The notes: generated from the sequence alone by a model not told the origin. A DNA stretch of 50,571 bases from Pseudomonas citronellolis (GCF_029335315.1 NZ_JARJLT010000079.1:1-50571); one strand, 5' to 3'. Shown: positions 24,748 through 36,310, counted from the first letter of the stretch. Made by a program: numbers and translations.

Positions 24748-26058
24748 ATGACCCCAAGCAACGGAAAGCCCTCGAAACTGCGCGCCCTGCGCCCCTGGTT
24801 GATCACCGCAGTCGCCTTCGCCGGGGTGGTCGGCCTGAGCATGTGGCTGCACAAGAGTGGCTCTTCGGCGCCCCAGGCCGACCAGGGCGGGCGTGGCGGG
24901 CGCGGGGCGGCCATGGCCGGGCGCGGACCGGGCGGGCAGGGCGGCGGCACGGCGGTCACGGTCAGCGTGGCGGCGGTGCTCAAGGGCGACCTGCCGGTGC
25001 ATTACCACGCCCTCGGCACCGTCACCGCCTACAACACCGTGAACGTGCGCGCGCGGGTCAGCGGCCAGCTGGTCAAGGTGCCGTTCCAGGAAGGCCAGCA
25101 GGTCAAGGCCGGCGACGTCCTCGCGGTGATCGACCCGCGGCCGTTCCAGGCGGCGCTGGACCAGGCGGTCGGCACCCTGCAGCAGAACCAGGCGCAGCTG
25201 AAGAACGCGCAGATCGACCTCGCGCGCTACAAGGGCCTGTTCGCCGAGGACTCCATCGCCAAGCAGACCCTCGACACCCAGGAAGCCCTGGTGCGCCAGT
25301 ACGAAGGCACCCTGCGCACCAACCAGGGCCAGGTCGACGACGCCAGGCTCAACCTCGAATTCACCCAGGTGCGCGCGCCCATCGCCGGGCGCGTCGGCCT
25401 GCGCCAGGTGGACGTCGGCAACCTGGTCACGTCCGGCGACACCACGCCGCTGGTGGTGATCACCCAGGTCAAGCCGATCTCCGTGGTGTTCAGCCTGCCG
25501 CAGCAGCAACTGGGCACTGTCGCCCGCCAGCTCGCCGGTACCCAGCCGGTGCCGGTGGAGGCGCTGGACCGCAACCAGGACCTGACCCTGGCCAGCGGCG
25601 TGCTCAAGACCCTGGACAACCAGATCGACACCACCACCGGCACGGTCAAGCTCAAGGCCGCCTTCGAGAACGCCGACCAGAAGCTGTTCCCCAACCAGTT
25701 CGTCAACGTGCGCCTGCTCGCCGAGACCCTGCACGGCGTGCTGAGCATCCCAGCCAACGCGGTGCAGCGCGGCAACGACGGCACCTACGTGTACGTCGCC
25801 GACGGCGAGGACAAGGCCAAGCGCCAGCTGGTCGAACTGGGCACCAGCGAGAGCGAGCGCGTGGTGGTCAGCAAGGGCCTGCAGGAAGGCCAGCGGGTGG
25901 TGGTGCAAGGCACCGACCGCCTGCGCGACGGCACCCGTCTGCACATCGTCGCCAGCGACGAGCAGGCCCGCGCGGAAGCCAGCGAGGAGGGCGGGGCCAG
26001 CTCGCCGAAGCCGTTCGGTTCGGACTCCCCGGCCCAGGACGGCGGTAAGAGCGAATGA
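24748..26058 (+). CDS. muxA: MuxA, RND efflux periplasmic adaptor
   Basis: A 436-residue membrane-fusion protein of the MdtA/MuxA group. An N-terminal membrane anchor ([20 protein letters not shown]) is followed by a Gly/Arg-rich linker, a lipoyl half ([20 protein letters not shown]), a coiled-coil hairpin (residues about 145-210), the second lipoyl half ([20 protein letters not shown]) and beta-barrel domains. It joins the inner-membrane pumps MuxB and MuxC to the outer-membrane channel OpmB. Its stop overlaps the muxB start (ATGA). It is the first gene of muxABC-opmB; no linked regulator is present, and the promoter should lie in 24540-24747, but I could not identify it. Confidence 0.92.
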   Translation: MTPSNGKPSKLRALRPWLITAVAFAGVVGLSMWLHKSGSSAPQADQGGRGGRGAAMAGRGPGGQGGGTAVTVSVAAVLKGDLPVHYHALGTVTAYNTVNVRARVSGQLVKVPFQEGQQVKAGDVLAVIDPRPFQAALDQAVGTLQQNQAQLKNAQIDLARYKGLFAEDSIAKQTLDTQEALVRQYEGTLRTNQGQVDDARLNLEFTQVRAPIAGRVGLRQVDVGNLVTSGDTTPLVVITQVKPISVVFSLPQQQLGTVARQLAGTQPVPVEALDRNQDLTLASGVLKTLDNQIDTTTGTVKLKAAFENADQKLFPNQFVNVRLLAETLHGVLSIPANAVQRGNDGTYVYVADGEDKAKRQLVELGTSESERVVVSKGLQEGQRVVVQGTDRLRDGTRLHIVASDEQARAEASEEGGASSPKPFGSDSPAQDGGKSE

Positions 26059-29000
26059 ACCCCTCGCGCCTGTTCATCCTGCGGCCGGTCGCCACCACGC
26101 TGTTGATGGTGGCGATCCTGCTGTCGGGGATCATCGCCTACCGCTTCCTGCCGATCTCGGCGTTGCCGGAAGTGGATTACCCGACCATCCAGGTGGTCAC
26201 CCTGTACCCCGGCGCCAGCCCGGACATCATGACCTCGTCGGTCACCGCGCCGCTGGAGAACCAGCTGGGGCAGATTCCCGGGCTCAACGAGATGTCCTCC
26301 ACCAGCTCCGGCGGCGCCTCGGTGATCACCCTGCAGTTCAGCCTGCAGGTCAACCTGGATGTCGCCGAGCAGGAAGTCCAGGCGGCGATCAACACGGCGC
26401 AGAGCCTGTTGCCCAAGGACCTGCCGAACCAGCCGGTGTACAGCAAGGTCAACCCGGCCGACGCGCCGATCCTGACCCTGGCGGTGATGTCCCCGGACAT
26501 GCCGCTGCCGAAGATCCAGGACCTGGTCGACACCCGCCTCGCGCAGAAAATCTCGCAGATCTCCGGCGTCGGCCTGGTCAGCATCAGCGGCGGCCAGCGC
26601 CCGGCCGTGCGCATCCGCGCCAACCCCGCGGCCCTGGCCGCCGCCGGGCTGAGCCTGGAAGACCTGCAGACCACCGTCAGCAACAACAACCTCAATGGCC
26701 CCAAGGGCAGTTTCGACGGCCCGACGCGCTCCTCGACCCTGGACGCCAACGACCAGCTGAAGTCCGCCGACGCCTACCGCGAGCTGATCGTCGCCTACAA
26801 GAACGGCTCGCCACTGCGCGTGCGCGACGTCGCCAGTGTCGACGACGACGCCGAGAACGTGCGCCTGGCGGCCTGGGCCAACGACGCCCCGGCGGTGGTG
26901 CTGAACATCCAGCGTCAGCCGGGGGCCAACGTCATCGAGGTGGTCGACAGCATCAAGCAGATGCTCCCGCAATTGCAGGCGACCCTGCCGGGCAGCCTCG
27001 AGGTGACGGTGCTCACCGACCGCACCACGACCATCCGCGCCTCGGTCAAGGACGTGCAGTTCGAACTGTTCCTCGCCGTCTGCCTGGTGGTGATGGTGAC
27101 CTTCCTGTTCCTGCGCAACCTCTCGGCCACCCTGATCCCCAGCTTCGCCGTGCCGCTGTCGCTGATCGGCACCTTCGGCGTGATGTACCTGGCCGGTTTC
27201 TCGATCAACAACCTGACGCTGATGGCGCTGACCATCGCCACCGGCTTCGTGGTCGACGACGCCATCGTCATGGTGGAGAACATCGCGCGCTACCTGGAAC
27301 AGGGCGACAGCCCGCTGGAAGCCGCGCTCAAGGGTTCCAGGCAGATCGGCTTCACCATCATCTCGCTGACCTTCTCGCTGATCGCCGTACTCATCCCGCT
27401 GCTGTTCATGGGCGACGTGGCCGGCCGGCTGTTCCGCGAGTTCGCCGTGACCCTGGCGGTGGCCATCCTGATTTCCGGCTTCGTCTCCCTGACCTTGACG
27501 CCGATGCTCGCCGCCAAGCTGCTCAAGCACATCGAGCCGGAGCAGGAGGGCCGCTTCGCCCGCGCCGCCGGGGCCTTCATCGAACGCATGATCGAGCGCT
27601 ACGCCGCCGCGCTGCGCGTGGTCCTGCGCCACCAGGGGCTGACCCTGCTGGTGGCCATCGGCACCCTGGTGCTGACCGCCGCGCTCTACCTGTTCATGCC
27701 CAAGGGCTTCTTCCCGGTGCAGGACACCGGGGTGATCCAGGGCATCGCCGAGGCGCCGCAGTCGATCTCCTTCCAGGCCATGGCCGCGCGCCAGCAGGAA
27801 CTGGCCAAGGTGGTGCTGGCCGACCCGGACGTGGCCAGCCTGTCGTCGTTCATCGGCGTCGACGGCACCAACGCCACGCTCAACACCGGGCGCCTGCTGA
27901 TCAACCTGAAGCCGCACAGCGAGCGCGACCTGACCGCCAGCGAAGTGATCCGCCGCCTGCAGCCGGAACTGGAGAAGGTGCCGGGCATCAAGCTGTACCT
28001 GCAGCCGGTGCAGGACCTGACCATCGAAGACCGCATCGCCCGTACCCAGTACCAGTTCACCCTGCAGGACGCCGACCCGGACGTGCTCGCCGAATGGGTG
28101 CCCAAGCTGGTCGGACGCCTGCAGGAACTGCCGCAGCTGGCCGACGTCGCCAGCGACTGGCAGGATAAGGGTCTGCAGGCCTACATCGACATCGACCGCG
28201 ACACCGCCTCGCGCCTGGGCGTGAGCCTGTCGAACATCGACAGCGTGCTCTACAGCGCCTTCGGCCAGCGGCTGATCTCGACCATCTTCACCCAGGCCAC
28301 CCAGTACCGCGTGGTGCTGGAAGTGGCGCCGGACTTCCAGCTCGGCCCGCAGTCGCTGGAGAACCTCTACGTGCCGGCCAGCGACGGCACCCAGGTGCGC
28401 CTGTCGAGCCTGGCCAGGGTGGAGGAGCGCCACACCCTGCTGGCGGTCAACCACATCGCCCAGTTCCCGGCCGCGACCATCTCCTTCAACCTGGCCAAGG
28501 GCGTCGCCCTCGGCGAGGCGGTGCAGGCGATCCGCGACGTCGAGGCGCAGATGCAGATGCCGGCCAGCCTGGAAGGCAGCTTCCGTGGCGCCGCCGAGGC
28601 GTTCGAGGCGTCGCTGTCGAACACCCTGCTGCTGGTGCTGGCGTCCATCGTCACCATGTACATCGTGCTGGGCATCCTCTACGAGAGCTTCATCCACCCG
28701 GTGACCATCCTCTCCACGCTGCCCTCGGCCGGCGTCGGCGCGCTGCTGGCGCTGATGCTCGCCGGGCAGGACATCGGCATCGTGGCGATCATCGGCATCA
28801 TCCTGCTGATCGGCATCGTCAAGAAGAACGCGATCATGATGATCGACTTCGCCCTGGACGCCGAACGCAACGAGGGCAAGCCACCGCACGAGGCGATCTA
28901 CCAGGCCTGCCTGCTGCGTTTCCGGCCGATCCTGATGACCACCATGGCCGCGCTGCTCGGCGCGCTGCCGCTGATGCTCGCCGGCGGCGCCGGCGCCGAA

Positions 29001-29180
29001 CTGCGCCAGCCGCTGGGCGTGACCATGGTCGGCGGGCTGCTGCTGAGCCAGTTGCTGACGCTGTTCACCACCCCGGTGATCTACCTCTACTTCGACCGCC
29101 TGGCGCTGCGCTGGGCAACTTGGCGCAAGCGCCACGGGCTCGACGTGAACACCCCTGACGAAGGCGTGGAGCGGGGCTGA
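26055..29180 (+). CDS. muxB: MuxB, RND efflux pump subunit
   Basis: A 1041-residue RND transporter (12 transmembrane segments, two large periplasmic loops) of the MdtB/MuxB kind. Visible marks are the N-terminal [20 protein letters not shown], the proton-relay Asp pair in [14 protein letters not shown], and the second-half [20 protein letters not shown] with its key Lys. Pumps of this group work as MuxB-MuxC heteromultimers and move drugs such as novobiocin and aztreonam in P. aeruginosa. It overlaps muxA by 4 bases and its last base is shared with the muxC start, so all are translationally coupled. Confidence 0.94.
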   Translation: MNPSRLFILRPVATTLLMVAILLSGIIAYRFLPISALPEVDYPTIQVVTLYPGASPDIMTSSVTAPLENQLGQIPGLNEMSSTSSGGASVITLQFSLQVNLDVAEQEVQAAINTAQSLLPKDLPNQPVYSKVNPADAPILTLAVMSPDMPLPKIQDLVDTRLAQKISQISGVGLVSISGGQRPAVRIRANPAALAAAGLSLEDLQTTVSNNNLNGPKGSFDGPTRSSTLDANDQLKSADAYRELIVAYKNGSPLRVRDVASVDDDAENVRLAAWANDAPAVVLNIQRQPGANVIEVVDSIKQMLPQLQATLPGSLEVTVLTDRTTTIRASVKDVQFELFLAVCLVVMVTFLFLRNLSATLIPSFAVPLSLIGTFGVMYLAGFSINNLTLMALTIATGFVVDDAIVMVENIARYLEQGDSPLEAALKGSRQIGFTIISLTFSLIAVLIPLLFMGDVAGRLFREFAVTLAVAILISGFVSLTLTPMLAAKLLKHIEPEQEGRFARAAGAFIERMIERYAAALRVVLRHQGLTLLVAIGTLVLTAALYLFMPKGFFPVQDTGVIQGIAEAPQSISFQAMAARQQELAKVVLADPDVASLSSFIGVDGTNATLNTGRLLINLKPHSERDLTASEVIRRLQPELEKVPGIKLYLQPVQDLTIEDRIARTQYQFTLQDADPDVLAEWVPKLVGRLQELPQLADVASDWQDKGLQAYIDIDRDTASRLGVSLSNIDSVLYSAFGQRLISTIFTQATQYRVVLEVAPDFQLGPQSLENLYVPASDGTQVRLSSLARVEERHTLLAVNHIAQFPAATISFNLAKGVALGEAVQAIRDVEAQMQMPASLEGSFRGAAEAFEASLSNTLLLVLASIVTMYIVLGILYESFIHPVTILSTLPSAGVGALLALMLAGQDIGIVAIIGIILLIGIVKKNAIMMIDFALDAERNEGKPPHEAIYQACLLRFRPILMTTMAALLGALPLMLAGGAGAELRQPLGVTMVGGLLLSQLLTLFTTPVIYLYFDRLALRWATWRKRHGLDVNTPDEGVERG

Positions 29181-32100
29181 TGAACCTTTCCCGTCCGTTC
29201 ATCCTGCGCCCGGTCGCGACCTTCCTGCTGACCCTGGCGCTGCTGCTGGCCGGCGGGCTGTCGTTCAGCCTGCTGCCGGTGGCGCCGCTGCCCAACGTCG
29301 ACTTCCCGACCATCATGGTCCAGGCCTCGCTGCCCGGGGCCAGCCCGGAAACCATGGCGAGCACCGTGGCGACGCCGCTGGAACGCTCGCTGGGGCGCAT
29401 CGCCGGGGTCACCGACATGACCTCCAGCAGCTCCCTGGGCAGCACCACCATCGTCGTCCAGTTCGACCTGTCGAAAGACATCGATGGCGCCGCCCGCGAG
29501 GTGCAGTCGGCGATCAACGCGGCCATGAGCCTGCTGCCCACCGGCATGCCGAACAACCCGACGTACCGCAAGGCGAACCCGTCGGACCAGCCGATCATGA
29601 TCCTCACGCTGACCTCCGACACCTACACCCGCGGCGAGATGTACGACCTGGCCTCGACCATCGTCTCGCCCAAGCTGGCCCAGGTGAAGGGCGTCGGCCA
29701 GGTCAGCGTCGGCGGCTCCTCGCTGCCGGCGGTGCGGGTGGACGTCAACCCGGACCTGCTCAGCCACTACGGCATCTCCCTGGACAGCGTGCGCACCGCC
29801 ATCGCCAACACCAACGCCGACGGGCCCAAGGGCGCCCTGGAATTCGGCGAGCGGCACTGGCAGGTGGACGCCAACGACCAGCTGCGCAAGGCCAGCGAAT
29901 ACGCGCCGCTGATCGTCCACTACAACGCCGAGACCAACTCGGCGGTGCGCCTGAAGGATGTGGCGAAGGTCAGCGACGCGGTGGAAGACGTACGCAACGC
30001 CGGCTTCTCCGACAACCTGCCGGCGGTGCTGCTGATCATCACCCGCCAGCCCGGCGCCAACATCATCGAAGCCACCGACGCCATCCACGCGCAGCTGCCG
30101 ATGATCCAGGACGTGCTCGGGCCGCAGGTCAAGCTCAACGTGATGGACGACCGCAGCCCGTCGATCCGCGCGTCCCTCGACGAGGCCGAGCTGACCCTGG
30201 TGATCTCGGTGCTGCTGGTGATCCTGGTGGTCTACCTGTTCCTGCGCAACGGCCGCGCCACGCTGATTCCCAGCCTGGCGGTGCCGGTGTCGCTGGTCGG
30301 TACCTTCGCGGTCATGTACCTGTGCGGCTTCTCGCTGAACAACCTGTCGCTGATGGCGCTGATCATCGCCACCGGCTTCGTGGTCGACGACGCCATCGTC
30401 GTCGTGGAGAACATCGCCCGGCGCATCGAGGAGGGCGACCACCCGATCACCGCGGCGGTCCGCGGCGCCCGCGAGGTGAGTTTCACGGTGCTGTCGATGA
30501 CCCTGTCGCTGGTCGCGGTGTTCATCCCGCTGCTGCTCATGGGCGGCATCACCGGGCGGCTGTTCCGCGAATTCTCGGTGACCCTGGCGGCGGCCATCCT
30601 GGTCTCGCTGGTGGTCTCCCTGACCCTCACGCCGATGCTCTGCGCGCGCCTGCTGCGGCGTGTCGAGCGGCCGCAGAAGGCCTCGCTGGCGCGGCAGAGC
30701 AACCGCTACTTCGTCGCCTTCATGCTGCGCTACCGCGCCAGTTTGAGCTGGGCGCTGGAACATTCGCGGTTGATGGTGGTGATCATGTTCGGCTGCATCG
30801 CGCTGAACCTGTACCTGTTCGCCATCGTGCCCAAGGGCTTCCTGCCGCAGCAGGACTCCGGGCGCCTGCGCGGCTTCGCGGTGGCCGACCAGAGCATTTC
30901 CTTCCAGGCCCTGGACCGCAAGATGGCCGAGTTCCGCACCATCCTGGCGAAGGATCCGGGGGTGGAGAACGTGGTCGGCTTCGTCGGCGGCGGCAAGTGG
31001 CAGTCGAGCAACACCGGCTCGTTCTTCGTCACCCTCAAGCCGATTTCCGAGCGTGATTCCGCCGACGCCATAGTCGCGCGGCTGCGCAAGAAGCTCGCCG
31101 ACATTCCCGGCGCCACCCTCTACCTGCAGGCCGGCCAGGACGTGCGCATCGGCGGCCGGCAGAGCAACGCGCAGTACGAGTTCACCTTGCGCAGCGACGA
31201 CCTCGACCTGCTGCGCGAATGGGCGCCCAAGGTGGAAGCGGTGCTGAACAAGCTGCCGCAACTGGTCGACGTCAACAGTGATGCCCAGGACAAGGGCGTG
31301 CAGAGCCGCCTGGTGGTCGACCGCGACCGCGCCGCCAGCCTCGGCGTCGACATGGCGGCGGTGGACGCGGTGCTGAACAACTCCTACGGCCAGCGCCAGG
31401 TCTCGACCATCTTCAACCCGTTGAACCAGTACCACGTGGTGATGGAAGTGGACCAGCCGTTCCAGCAGAGTCCAGAAGAACTGCGCCAGGTCTACGTGAT
31501 CGGCAGCGACGGCCAGCAGGTGCCGCTGTCGGCCTTCACCCACGTGGAGCCCAGCCGCGCGCCGCTGACGGTCAACCACCAGGGCCAGTTCGCCGCCACC
31601 ACCTTCTCCTTCAACCTGGCGCCCGGCGCGCTCATCGGCCCGGCCCGCGACGCGGTGATGGCGGCGCTGGAGCCGCTGCACCTGCCGCTGGACATCCAGG
31701 CCACCTTCGAAGGCAACGCCGGCGCCGTGCAGGACACCCAGAACGACATGCCCTGGCTGATCCTGCTGGCGCTGGTGGCGGTGTACATCGTCCTCGGCAT
31801 CCTCTACGAGAGCTACGTGCACCCGCTGACCATCCTTTCCACGCTGCCCTCGGCGGGGGTGGGCGCGCTGCTCACGCTGATGCTGTTCAACACCGAGCTG
31901 TCGCTGATCGCGCTGATCGGGGTGATCCTGCTGATCGGCATCGTCAAGAAGAACGCGATCATGATGATCGACTTCGCCCTGGACGCCGAACGCACCCTCG
32001 GCCTGACCCCGCGCGAGGCGATCCTCGAAGCCTGCATGAAGCGCTTCCGGCCGATCATGATGACCACCCTGGCGGCCATCCTCGGCGCGCTGCCGCTGAT

Positions 32101-32290
32101 CTTCGGCATCGGCGGCGACGCCGCGCTGCGCCGCCCGCTGGGCATGACCATCGTCGGCGGCCTGATCGGCAGCCAGCTGCTCACCCTCTACACCACCCCG
32201 GTGGTCTACCTCTACCTCGACCGCCTGCGCCACTGGGTCAACCAGAAGCGCGGCGTGCGCACCGACGGCGCCCTGGAGACACAGCTATGA
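29180..32290 (+). CDS. muxC: MuxC, RND efflux pump subunit
   Basis: A 1036-residue RND transporter, the partner of MuxB. It shares the same layout: [20 protein letters not shown] at the N-terminus, the Asp pair in [14 protein letters not shown], and [20 protein letters not shown] in the second half. Similarity to MuxB is high in the membrane segments and lower in the periplasmic loops, consistent with two subunits of one heteromeric pump. It starts within the muxB stop (TGATG) and overlaps opmB by 4 bases. Confidence 0.94.
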   Translation: MNLSRPFILRPVATFLLTLALLLAGGLSFSLLPVAPLPNVDFPTIMVQASLPGASPETMASTVATPLERSLGRIAGVTDMTSSSSLGSTTIVVQFDLSKDIDGAAREVQSAINAAMSLLPTGMPNNPTYRKANPSDQPIMILTLTSDTYTRGEMYDLASTIVSPKLAQVKGVGQVSVGGSSLPAVRVDVNPDLLSHYGISLDSVRTAIANTNADGPKGALEFGERHWQVDANDQLRKASEYAPLIVHYNAETNSAVRLKDVAKVSDAVEDVRNAGFSDNLPAVLLIITRQPGANIIEATDAIHAQLPMIQDVLGPQVKLNVMDDRSPSIRASLDEAELTLVISVLLVILVVYLFLRNGRATLIPSLAVPVSLVGTFAVMYLCGFSLNNLSLMALIIATGFVVDDAIVVVENIARRIEEGDHPITAAVRGAREVSFTVLSMTLSLVAVFIPLLLMGGITGRLFREFSVTLAAAILVSLVVSLTLTPMLCARLLRRVERPQKASLARQSNRYFVAFMLRYRASLSWALEHSRLMVVIMFGCIALNLYLFAIVPKGFLPQQDSGRLRGFAVADQSISFQALDRKMAEFRTILAKDPGVENVVGFVGGGKWQSSNTGSFFVTLKPISERDSADAIVARLRKKLADIPGATLYLQAGQDVRIGGRQSNAQYEFTLRSDDLDLLREWAPKVEAVLNKLPQLVDVNSDAQDKGVQSRLVVDRDRAASLGVDMAAVDAVLNNSYGQRQVSTIFNPLNQYHVVMEVDQPFQQSPEELRQVYVIGSDGQQVPLSAFTHVEPSRAPLTVNHQGQFAATTFSFNLAPGALIGPARDAVMAALEPLHLPLDIQATFEGNAGAVQDTQNDMPWLILLALVAVYIVLGILYESYVHPLTILSTLPSAGVGALLTLMLFNTELSLIALIGVILLIGIVKKNAIMMIDFALDAERTLGLTPREAILEACMKRFRPIMMTTLAAILGALPLIFGIGGDAALRRPLGMTIVGGLIGSQLLTLYTTPVVYLYLDRLRHWVNQKRGVRTDGALETQL

Positions 32291-33771
32291 ACCGCCCGAA
32301 CCTTTCCCCCGGCCTGCTCGCCCTGGCGCTGTGCGCGGCGCTCGCCGGCTGCGCGGTGGGCCCCGACTACCAGCGCCCGCAGGTCAGCGTGCCGGCCGCC
32401 TTCAAGGAAGGCGAGGGCTGGCGCCAGGCGCAGCCGGCCGACCTGGGCAGCCACGGCCAGTGGTGGACGCTGTACGCCGACCCGAGCCTGGACGACCTGC
32501 AGCAGCGCCTGCTCAAGGCCAACCAGACCCTCGCCCAGTCCGAGGCCAGCTACCGCCAGGCCGCGGCGCTGGTGAAGGGCTCGCGCTCTTCGTTCTTCCC
32601 GACCATCAGCGCCGACGCTGGCAAGACCCGCTCCGGCCAGGGCGGCAGCAGCAGTACGGTGCGCCTGTCCGATGGCTCGACGGTGTCCAGCGGCGGTGGC
32701 GGCGGCATCAGCAACAGCTACTCGGCGAGCCTCGGGGTGAGCTGGGAGCTGGACCTGTGGGGCAAGCTGCGCCGCCAGCTGGAGGCCGACACCGCCAGCC
32801 GCGACGCCAGCGCCGCCGACCTGGCCGCCTCGCGCCTGTCGCTGCAATCGCAGCTGGCGCAGAACTACCTGCAGCTGCGGGTCATGGACCAGCAGATCAA
32901 GCTGCTCAACGACACCGTGGAGGCTTACCAGCGCGCGTACAAGCTCACCACCAACCAGTACAACGCCGGCATCGTCACCAAGGCCGACGTGGCCCAGGCG
33001 CGCACCCAGCTCAAGAGCACCGAGGCCCAGGCCATCGACCTCAAGTACCAGCGCGCGCAGCTGGAGCACGCCATCGCCGTGCTGGTGGGCGAGGCCCCGG
33101 CGAACTTCAGCCTGGCCGCCACCAACCAGGTGCCGAAGCTGCCGGCGGTACCGGCGCTGGTGCCCTCGCAACTGCTGCAGCGGCGCCCGGACGTGGCCGC
33201 GGCCGAGCGCCAGGTGATTTCCGCCAACGCCAAGATCGGCGTGGCCAAGGCCGCCTGGTACCCCGACCTGACCCTGAGCGCCGCCGGCGGCTACCGCAGC
33301 GGCAGCTTCCAGAACTGGATCGAGACACCGAACCGCTACTGGTCGATCGGCCCGCAGTTCGCCATGACCCTGTTCGACGGCGGGCTGATCTCCTCCCAGG
33401 TGGAACAGGCCGAGGCCAGCTACGACCAGACCGTGGCCAGCTACCGGCAGACGGTGCTCGACGGCATGCGTGAAGTGGAGGACTACATGGTCCAGCTGCG
33501 CGTGCTGGAGGAGGAGAGCGGCGCGCAGAAGGAAGCGCTGGACGCGGCCCGCGAGGCCCTGCGCCTGACCAGCAACCAGTACAAGGCCGGCACCGTGGAC
33601 TACAACAGCGTGGTCACCACCCAGACCACGGCGCTGTCCAACGAACGCAGCGTGCTGACCCTCTACGGCAACCGCCTGGTGGCCAGCGTGCAGCTGATCG
33701 CGGCCATGGGCGGCGGCTGGGACAGCCAGCAGATCGCCGCCGAGGGCGAGAAGGCGGCCAAGGCGGACTGA
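32287..33771 (+). CDS. opmB: OpmB, outer-membrane efflux lipoprotein
   Basis: A 494-residue TolC-type channel of the OprM/NodT group. The lipoprotein signal is [10 protein letters not shown] with Cys22 as the lipid site. The mature protein begins [17 protein letters not shown], the usual OprM-family start, and contains the two repeated outer-membrane-efflux domains ([20 protein letters not shown] in the first; [20 protein letters not shown] at the helix turn; [15 protein letters not shown] in the second). It completes the MuxABC-OpmB tripartite pump. A REP element follows 20 bases after its stop. Confidence 0.93.
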   Translation: MNRPNLSPGLLALALCAALAGCAVGPDYQRPQVSVPAAFKEGEGWRQAQPADLGSHGQWWTLYADPSLDDLQQRLLKANQTLAQSEASYRQAAALVKGSRSSFFPTISADAGKTRSGQGGSSSTVRLSDGSTVSSGGGGGISNSYSASLGVSWELDLWGKLRRQLEADTASRDASAADLAASRLSLQSQLAQNYLQLRVMDQQIKLLNDTVEAYQRAYKLTTNQYNAGIVTKADVAQARTQLKSTEAQAIDLKYQRAQLEHAIAVLVGEAPANFSLAATNQVPKLPAVPALVPSQLLQRRPDVAAAERQVISANAKIGVAKAAWYPDLTLSAAGGYRSGSFQNWIETPNRYWSIGPQFAMTLFDGGLISSQVEQAEASYDQTVASYRQTVLDGMREVEDYMVQLRVLEEESGAQKEALDAAREALRLTSNQYKAGTVDYNSVVTTQTTALSNERSVLTLYGNRLVASVQLIAAMGGGWDSQQIAAEGEKAAKAD

Positions 33772-33791
33772 GTCGCGCCGAAGCGCTCTGC

Positions 33792-33838
33792 GTAGGAGCG
33801 GGCCCTGCCCGCGAATCGCGCGCAGGGCGCGCTCCTAC
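33792..33838. repeat. REP-type palindromic repeat, copy 2
   Basis: GTAGGAGCGGGCCCTGCCCG, then CGAATCGCGCGCAGGGCGCG, then CTCCTAC. Outer arms GTAGGAGCG and CGCTCCTAC pair exactly. It lies between convergent opmB and the NlpC/P60 gene and may end transcription from either side. Confidence 0.85.
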
Positions 33839-33861
33839 AGGGGAATGGCGTGGCTGGCGCT

Positions 33862-34416
33862 TCAGTGCCTGAACCGTCGCGCCGTGGTGAAGTTGCGATC
33901 CCAGTAGCTGTTGGCCAGCGAGTCGATGCGCACCGTCTTGCCGGTGCGCGGCGCATGGATGAAGCGGCTGTCGCCCAGGTACAGGCCGACATGGCTGATC
34001 CGCTCGCTGCCGTTCTGGCTGAAGAACACCGCGTCGCCCGGCTTCAGCGCGTGGCGCGGTACCCTGCGGTGGCTCTGGCGGATCATCGAACCGGTGGTGC
34101 GCGGCAGTTCCACGCCCACCTCCTTGCGGAACAGGTAGACCAGCAGGCCGCTGCAATCGAAACCGGTCTGCGCCGAGGTGCCGCCCCAGCGGTAGGGCGT
34201 GCCCACCAACTGCCGGGCGCGTTGCAGCAGGCGGTGCATGTCGCGGTCGGTCCCGGGTGCCTGCAGCCCGGGCTTGCCGTGGGGCTTGAACAGCGCGCCC
34301 AGCGTCCGCTCGGCCGGCTCGTAGCGTCGCCAGGACGGCCCGCCCAGGTCATCGGCCTCGGCCGCGAGGGGGAGCAGGGACAACAACAGCAACAGACACA
34401 GCAGGGAGATGCGCAC
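33862..34416 (-). CDS. NlpC/P60 family cell-wall hydrolase
   Basis: A 184-residue exported protein with a signal peptide (MRISLLCLLLLLSLLPLAAE) and a C-terminal NlpC/P60 domain. The catalytic Cys88 is in TGFDCSGLLVYLFRK, His142 in ERISHVGLYLGDS and His154 in RFIHAPRTGK. These enzymes cut the D-Glu-diaminopimelate bond in peptidoglycan stem peptides. There is no lipobox, so it is likely soluble in the periplasm. Upstream, TGATCA occurs twice with 5 bases between (34462-34478), close to its likely promoter. It is divergent from azlC, and the exact substrate is unknown. Confidence 0.9.
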   Translation of the reverse strand: MRISLLCLLLLLSLLPLAAEADDLGGPSWRRYEPAERTLGALFKPHGKPGLQAPGTDRDMHRLLQRARQLVGTPYRWGGTSAQTGFDCSGLLVYLFRKEVGVELPRTTGSMIRQSHRRVPRHALKPGDAVFFSQNGSERISHVGLYLGDSRFIHAPRTGKTVRIDSLANSYWDRNFTTARRFRH

Positions 34417-34617
34417 GGGAAGTACCAGGCGGTGAATCGGAGTCGTGCATATGCTATGGACTGATCAAATAGTGATCACTCGGAAAAGTCCTCAATGCCC
34501 GGCGGAAAATCCCCCTGATTTCCGAAGCTCCAAACTCACAAGTGCGCAAGAACGTTCAAGGCGGCCCGAGGTCGTTTCTGCCAAGCTGAGCGCTTTCCTG
34601 CCTTGAACGCGTCGTCC

Positions 34618-35316
34618 ATGTCCGCACAACTGCTTCCCTCCCGCGCCTTCCTCAAGGGCGCCATCGCCATCCTGCCGCTGTCCATCGCGGTGCTGCCCTG
34701 GGGCCTGCTGGCGGGCTCGCTGGCCATCGAGGCCGGGCTCACCCCGGCGCACGGCCAGGGCCTGTCGGCCATCGTCTTCGCCGGCGCCGCGCAACTGGTG
34801 GCGATCGGCATGCTCAAGGGCGGCGCAGGGTTCTTCTCGATCATGCTGACCACGCTGCTGCTGACTTCCCAGCACCTGCTCTACGGCATGAGCATGCGCC
34901 CAGTGATCGCCGACCTGCCGGGGCGCTGGCGCCTGGGCCTGGGCTTCCTGCTCACCGACGAATTCTTCGCCCTGACCAGCCAGCATGACCGCGAAACCTT
35001 CAACCGCTGGTACGCCCTGGGCGTCGGCCTGACGTTCTACGTGGCCTGGAACCTCTTCACCCTGGCCGGCGTGCTGCTGGGCAGCAGCATTCCCGGCCTG
35101 GAACACCTGGGCCTGGACTTCTCGGTGGCGGCCACCTTCGTGGCGCTGATCGCGCCGGTGGTGAAGAACGTGCCGACGGTGGTCTGCGTCGCCGTCTCGC
35201 TGTTCTGCTCGGTGCTGTTCAGCTACTGGCAGCTGGGTTCGGCGCTGGTCCTGGCGGGGCTGGCGGGGATGACCGCGGGCTTCGTCTGCAACAAGTTCAG
35301 CGGGAGGTCGGCATGA
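34618..35316 (+). CDS. azlC: AzlC family branched-chain amino-acid exporter, large subunit
   Basis: A 232-residue membrane protein of the AzlC family, the large subunit of a two-part amino-acid exporter (in Bacillus and E. coli YgaZH for branched-chain amino acids). Family blocks are FLKGAIAILPLSIAVLPWGL, FAGAAQLVAIGMLKGGAGFF, and the conserved LLTSQHLLYGMSMRP. Start choice: the ATG at 34618 was preferred over a TTG at 34603; neither has a strong ribosome site. azlD follows with a 4-base overlap. The 201 bases before it are shared with the divergent NlpC/P60 gene. Confidence 0.87.
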   Translation: MSAQLLPSRAFLKGAIAILPLSIAVLPWGLLAGSLAIEAGLTPAHGQGLSAIVFAGAAQLVAIGMLKGGAGFFSIMLTTLLLTSQHLLYGMSMRPVIADLPGRWRLGLGFLLTDEFFALTSQHDRETFNRWYALGVGLTFYVAWNLFTLAGVLLGSSIPGLEHLGLDFSVAATFVALIAPVVKNVPTVVCVAVSLFCSVLFSYWQLGSALVLAGLAGMTAGFVCNKFSGRSA

Positions 35317-35627
35317 TGGTCTGGGCCGTGATCGTCGGCATGGGGCTGATCGTCTTCTTCAACCGCTATGTGTTCCTCGAACCGCGCCTGCCGATTCGCC
35401 TGGGCAGCAACGTGCGGCAGTTCCTCGGCTTCGCCGTGCCGGGGATGCTCACGGCGATCTGCGGGCCGATCGTGTTCCTGCCCGAGCACCAGCTGAACCT
35501 GCGGCTGGACAACCCGTATCTGCTGGGCTCGGTGGTGGCGGTGGGGCTGGTGCTGTGGACGCGCAATACCCTGCTCAGCGTGTTGCTGAGCATGGGCGTG
35601 TTCTTCCTGCTGCGCTGGTGGCTGTAG
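35313..35627 (+). CDS. azlD: AzlD family exporter, small subunit
   Basis: A 104-residue protein with three to four hydrophobic helices and family marks (FFNRYVFLEPRLPIRLGSNV, then FLGFAVPGMLTAI). AzlD/YgaH proteins pair with AzlC/YgaZ to export branched-chain amino acids. It overlaps azlC by 4 bases (ATGA), showing coupled translation; a second ATG directly follows at 35316. It ends at the edge of a 700-base repeat island. Confidence 0.88.
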   Translation: MMVWAVIVGMGLIVFFNRYVFLEPRLPIRLGSNVRQFLGFAVPGMLTAICGPIVFLPEHQLNLRLDNPYLLGSVVAVGLVLWTRNTLLSVLLSMGVFFLLRWWL

Positions 35628-35652
35628 GCGCGGGCCACGCTGCTCCTCACCT

Positions 35653-35700
35653 TGTCATCCCCGCGAACGCGGGGACCCAGAGACTTTGTGGTTGGGTGTG
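35653..35700. repeat. Short palindromic repeat next to azlD
   Basis: GTCATCCCCGCGAACGCGGG, then GACCCAG and AGACTTTGTGGTTGGGTG. The first part contains CCCCGCG/CGCGGGG arms and matches 8802-8828; the second part matches 23714-23732 in reverse. It begins the gene-free island 35628-36324. Confidence 0.6.
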
Positions 35701-35739
35701 TTTGCGCCGCTTCAGAGTGCTCGGATGCTTCTGGTTTCG

Positions 35740-35982
35740 CCTCTCGGCGAGTCACTTCTTTCAAGCGCCAAAGAAGTAACCAAGAACGCTTGCCCCGGCA
35801 TCCGGGCCCGGCAAGCCGGGCTTCCCTCACGAATTCCCGAGCACCGGAGGCCCGCCCCGAGGGTACGTCCCTGTAGCCCGCGGGGCTCTTGCGACATCCA
35901 TGTCGCCCGGCCTCCTCAGCTCGGGCTTCGTTCGGCCTCCTGAACGGGGCGCTCCGGTGCGCGCGGTTGTTTCTCTGGAAAC
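35740..35982. repeat. Multi-hairpin element B, copy 2 (inverted)
   Basis: This is the reverse-complement counterpart of 8416-8660. Shared landmarks include GCCCGGCAAGCCGGGC, CCTCACGAATTCCC, ACATCCATGT and CGGCCTCCTGAACGGGGCGC. The terminal stem is GTCACTTCTTT (35751-35761) with AAAGAAGTAAC (35770-35780), an 11-bp stem with an 8-base loop that replaces the CCTACTTTGG/CCAAAGTAGG stem of copy 1. Element A follows directly, as it does in copy 1. Confidence 0.75.
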
Positions 35983-36080
35983 CCGTAGGGCGCATAACGC
36001 CTACGGCGTTATCCGCCGATGCCGTCGGCTCCGGCGCTCGGGTCGGCGGCGGATAACCGCGAACGGTTATGCGCCCTACG
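35983..36080. repeat. Nested-palindrome element A, copy 5
   Basis: This copy is in reverse orientation relative to the copies at 8317, 8833 and 23582: CGTAGGGCGCATAACGCC, TAC, GGCGTTATCCGCC first, then the central GTCGGC region, then GGCGGATAACCG, CGAA, CGGTTATGCGCC and CTACG. It directly joins element B copy 2. Confidence 0.87.
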
Positions 36081-36085
36081 TCGGT

Positions 36086-36131
36086 GCTGAGCGGGCCACG
36101 CCTGCGAATCGCGCGCATGGCGCGCTCCTAC
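36086..36131. repeat. REP-type palindromic repeat, copy 3
   Basis: A slightly worn copy: GCTGAGCGGGCCACGCCTGC, then GAATCGCGCGCATGGCGCGC, then TCCTAC. It sits between two element A copies. Confidence 0.75.
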
Positions 36132-36153
36132 AGGAGGAATCGGTCGGCCAACC

Positions 36154-36250
36154 CGTAGGGCGCATAACGCCTACGGCGTTATCCGCCGCTGCCGTCGGCT
36201 CCGGTGCCCGGGCCGACGGCGGATAACCGCGAACGGTTATGCGCCCTGCG
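36154..36250. repeat. Nested-palindrome element A, copy 6
   Basis: Nearly identical to the copy at 35983 and in the same orientation, 170 bases away. The central hairpin here is perfect (GCCGTCGGC with GCCGACGGC). The right end reads GCGCCCTGCG with one change from the consensus. Confidence 0.87.
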
Positions 36251-36263
36251 TCGGTGCTTCCCC

Positions 36264-36310
36264 GTAGGAGCGGGCCATGCCCGCGAATCGCGCGCATGGC
36301 GCGCTCCTAC
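36264..36310. repeat. REP-type palindromic repeat, copy 4
   Basis: GTAGGAGCGGGCCATGCCCG, then CGAATCGCGCGCATGGCGCG, then CTCCTAC, with exact outer arms. It ends 14 bases before the stop of the monooxygenase gene and probably acts as its 3' end structure. Confidence 0.85.

Noticed and set aside
25785..32233. Two frames of over 1,000 codons on the minus strand across muxB and muxC
   Set aside because: Both mirror the RND genes and are dominated by Gln, Arg, Asp and His repeats caused by the GC-rich third positions of the real genes.
35983..36250. CRISPR array from the closely spaced direct repeats at 35983 and 36154
   Set aside because: The units are ~97 bp, palindromic throughout, only two in tandem, separated by a REP rather than by unique spacers, and no cas gene is near.
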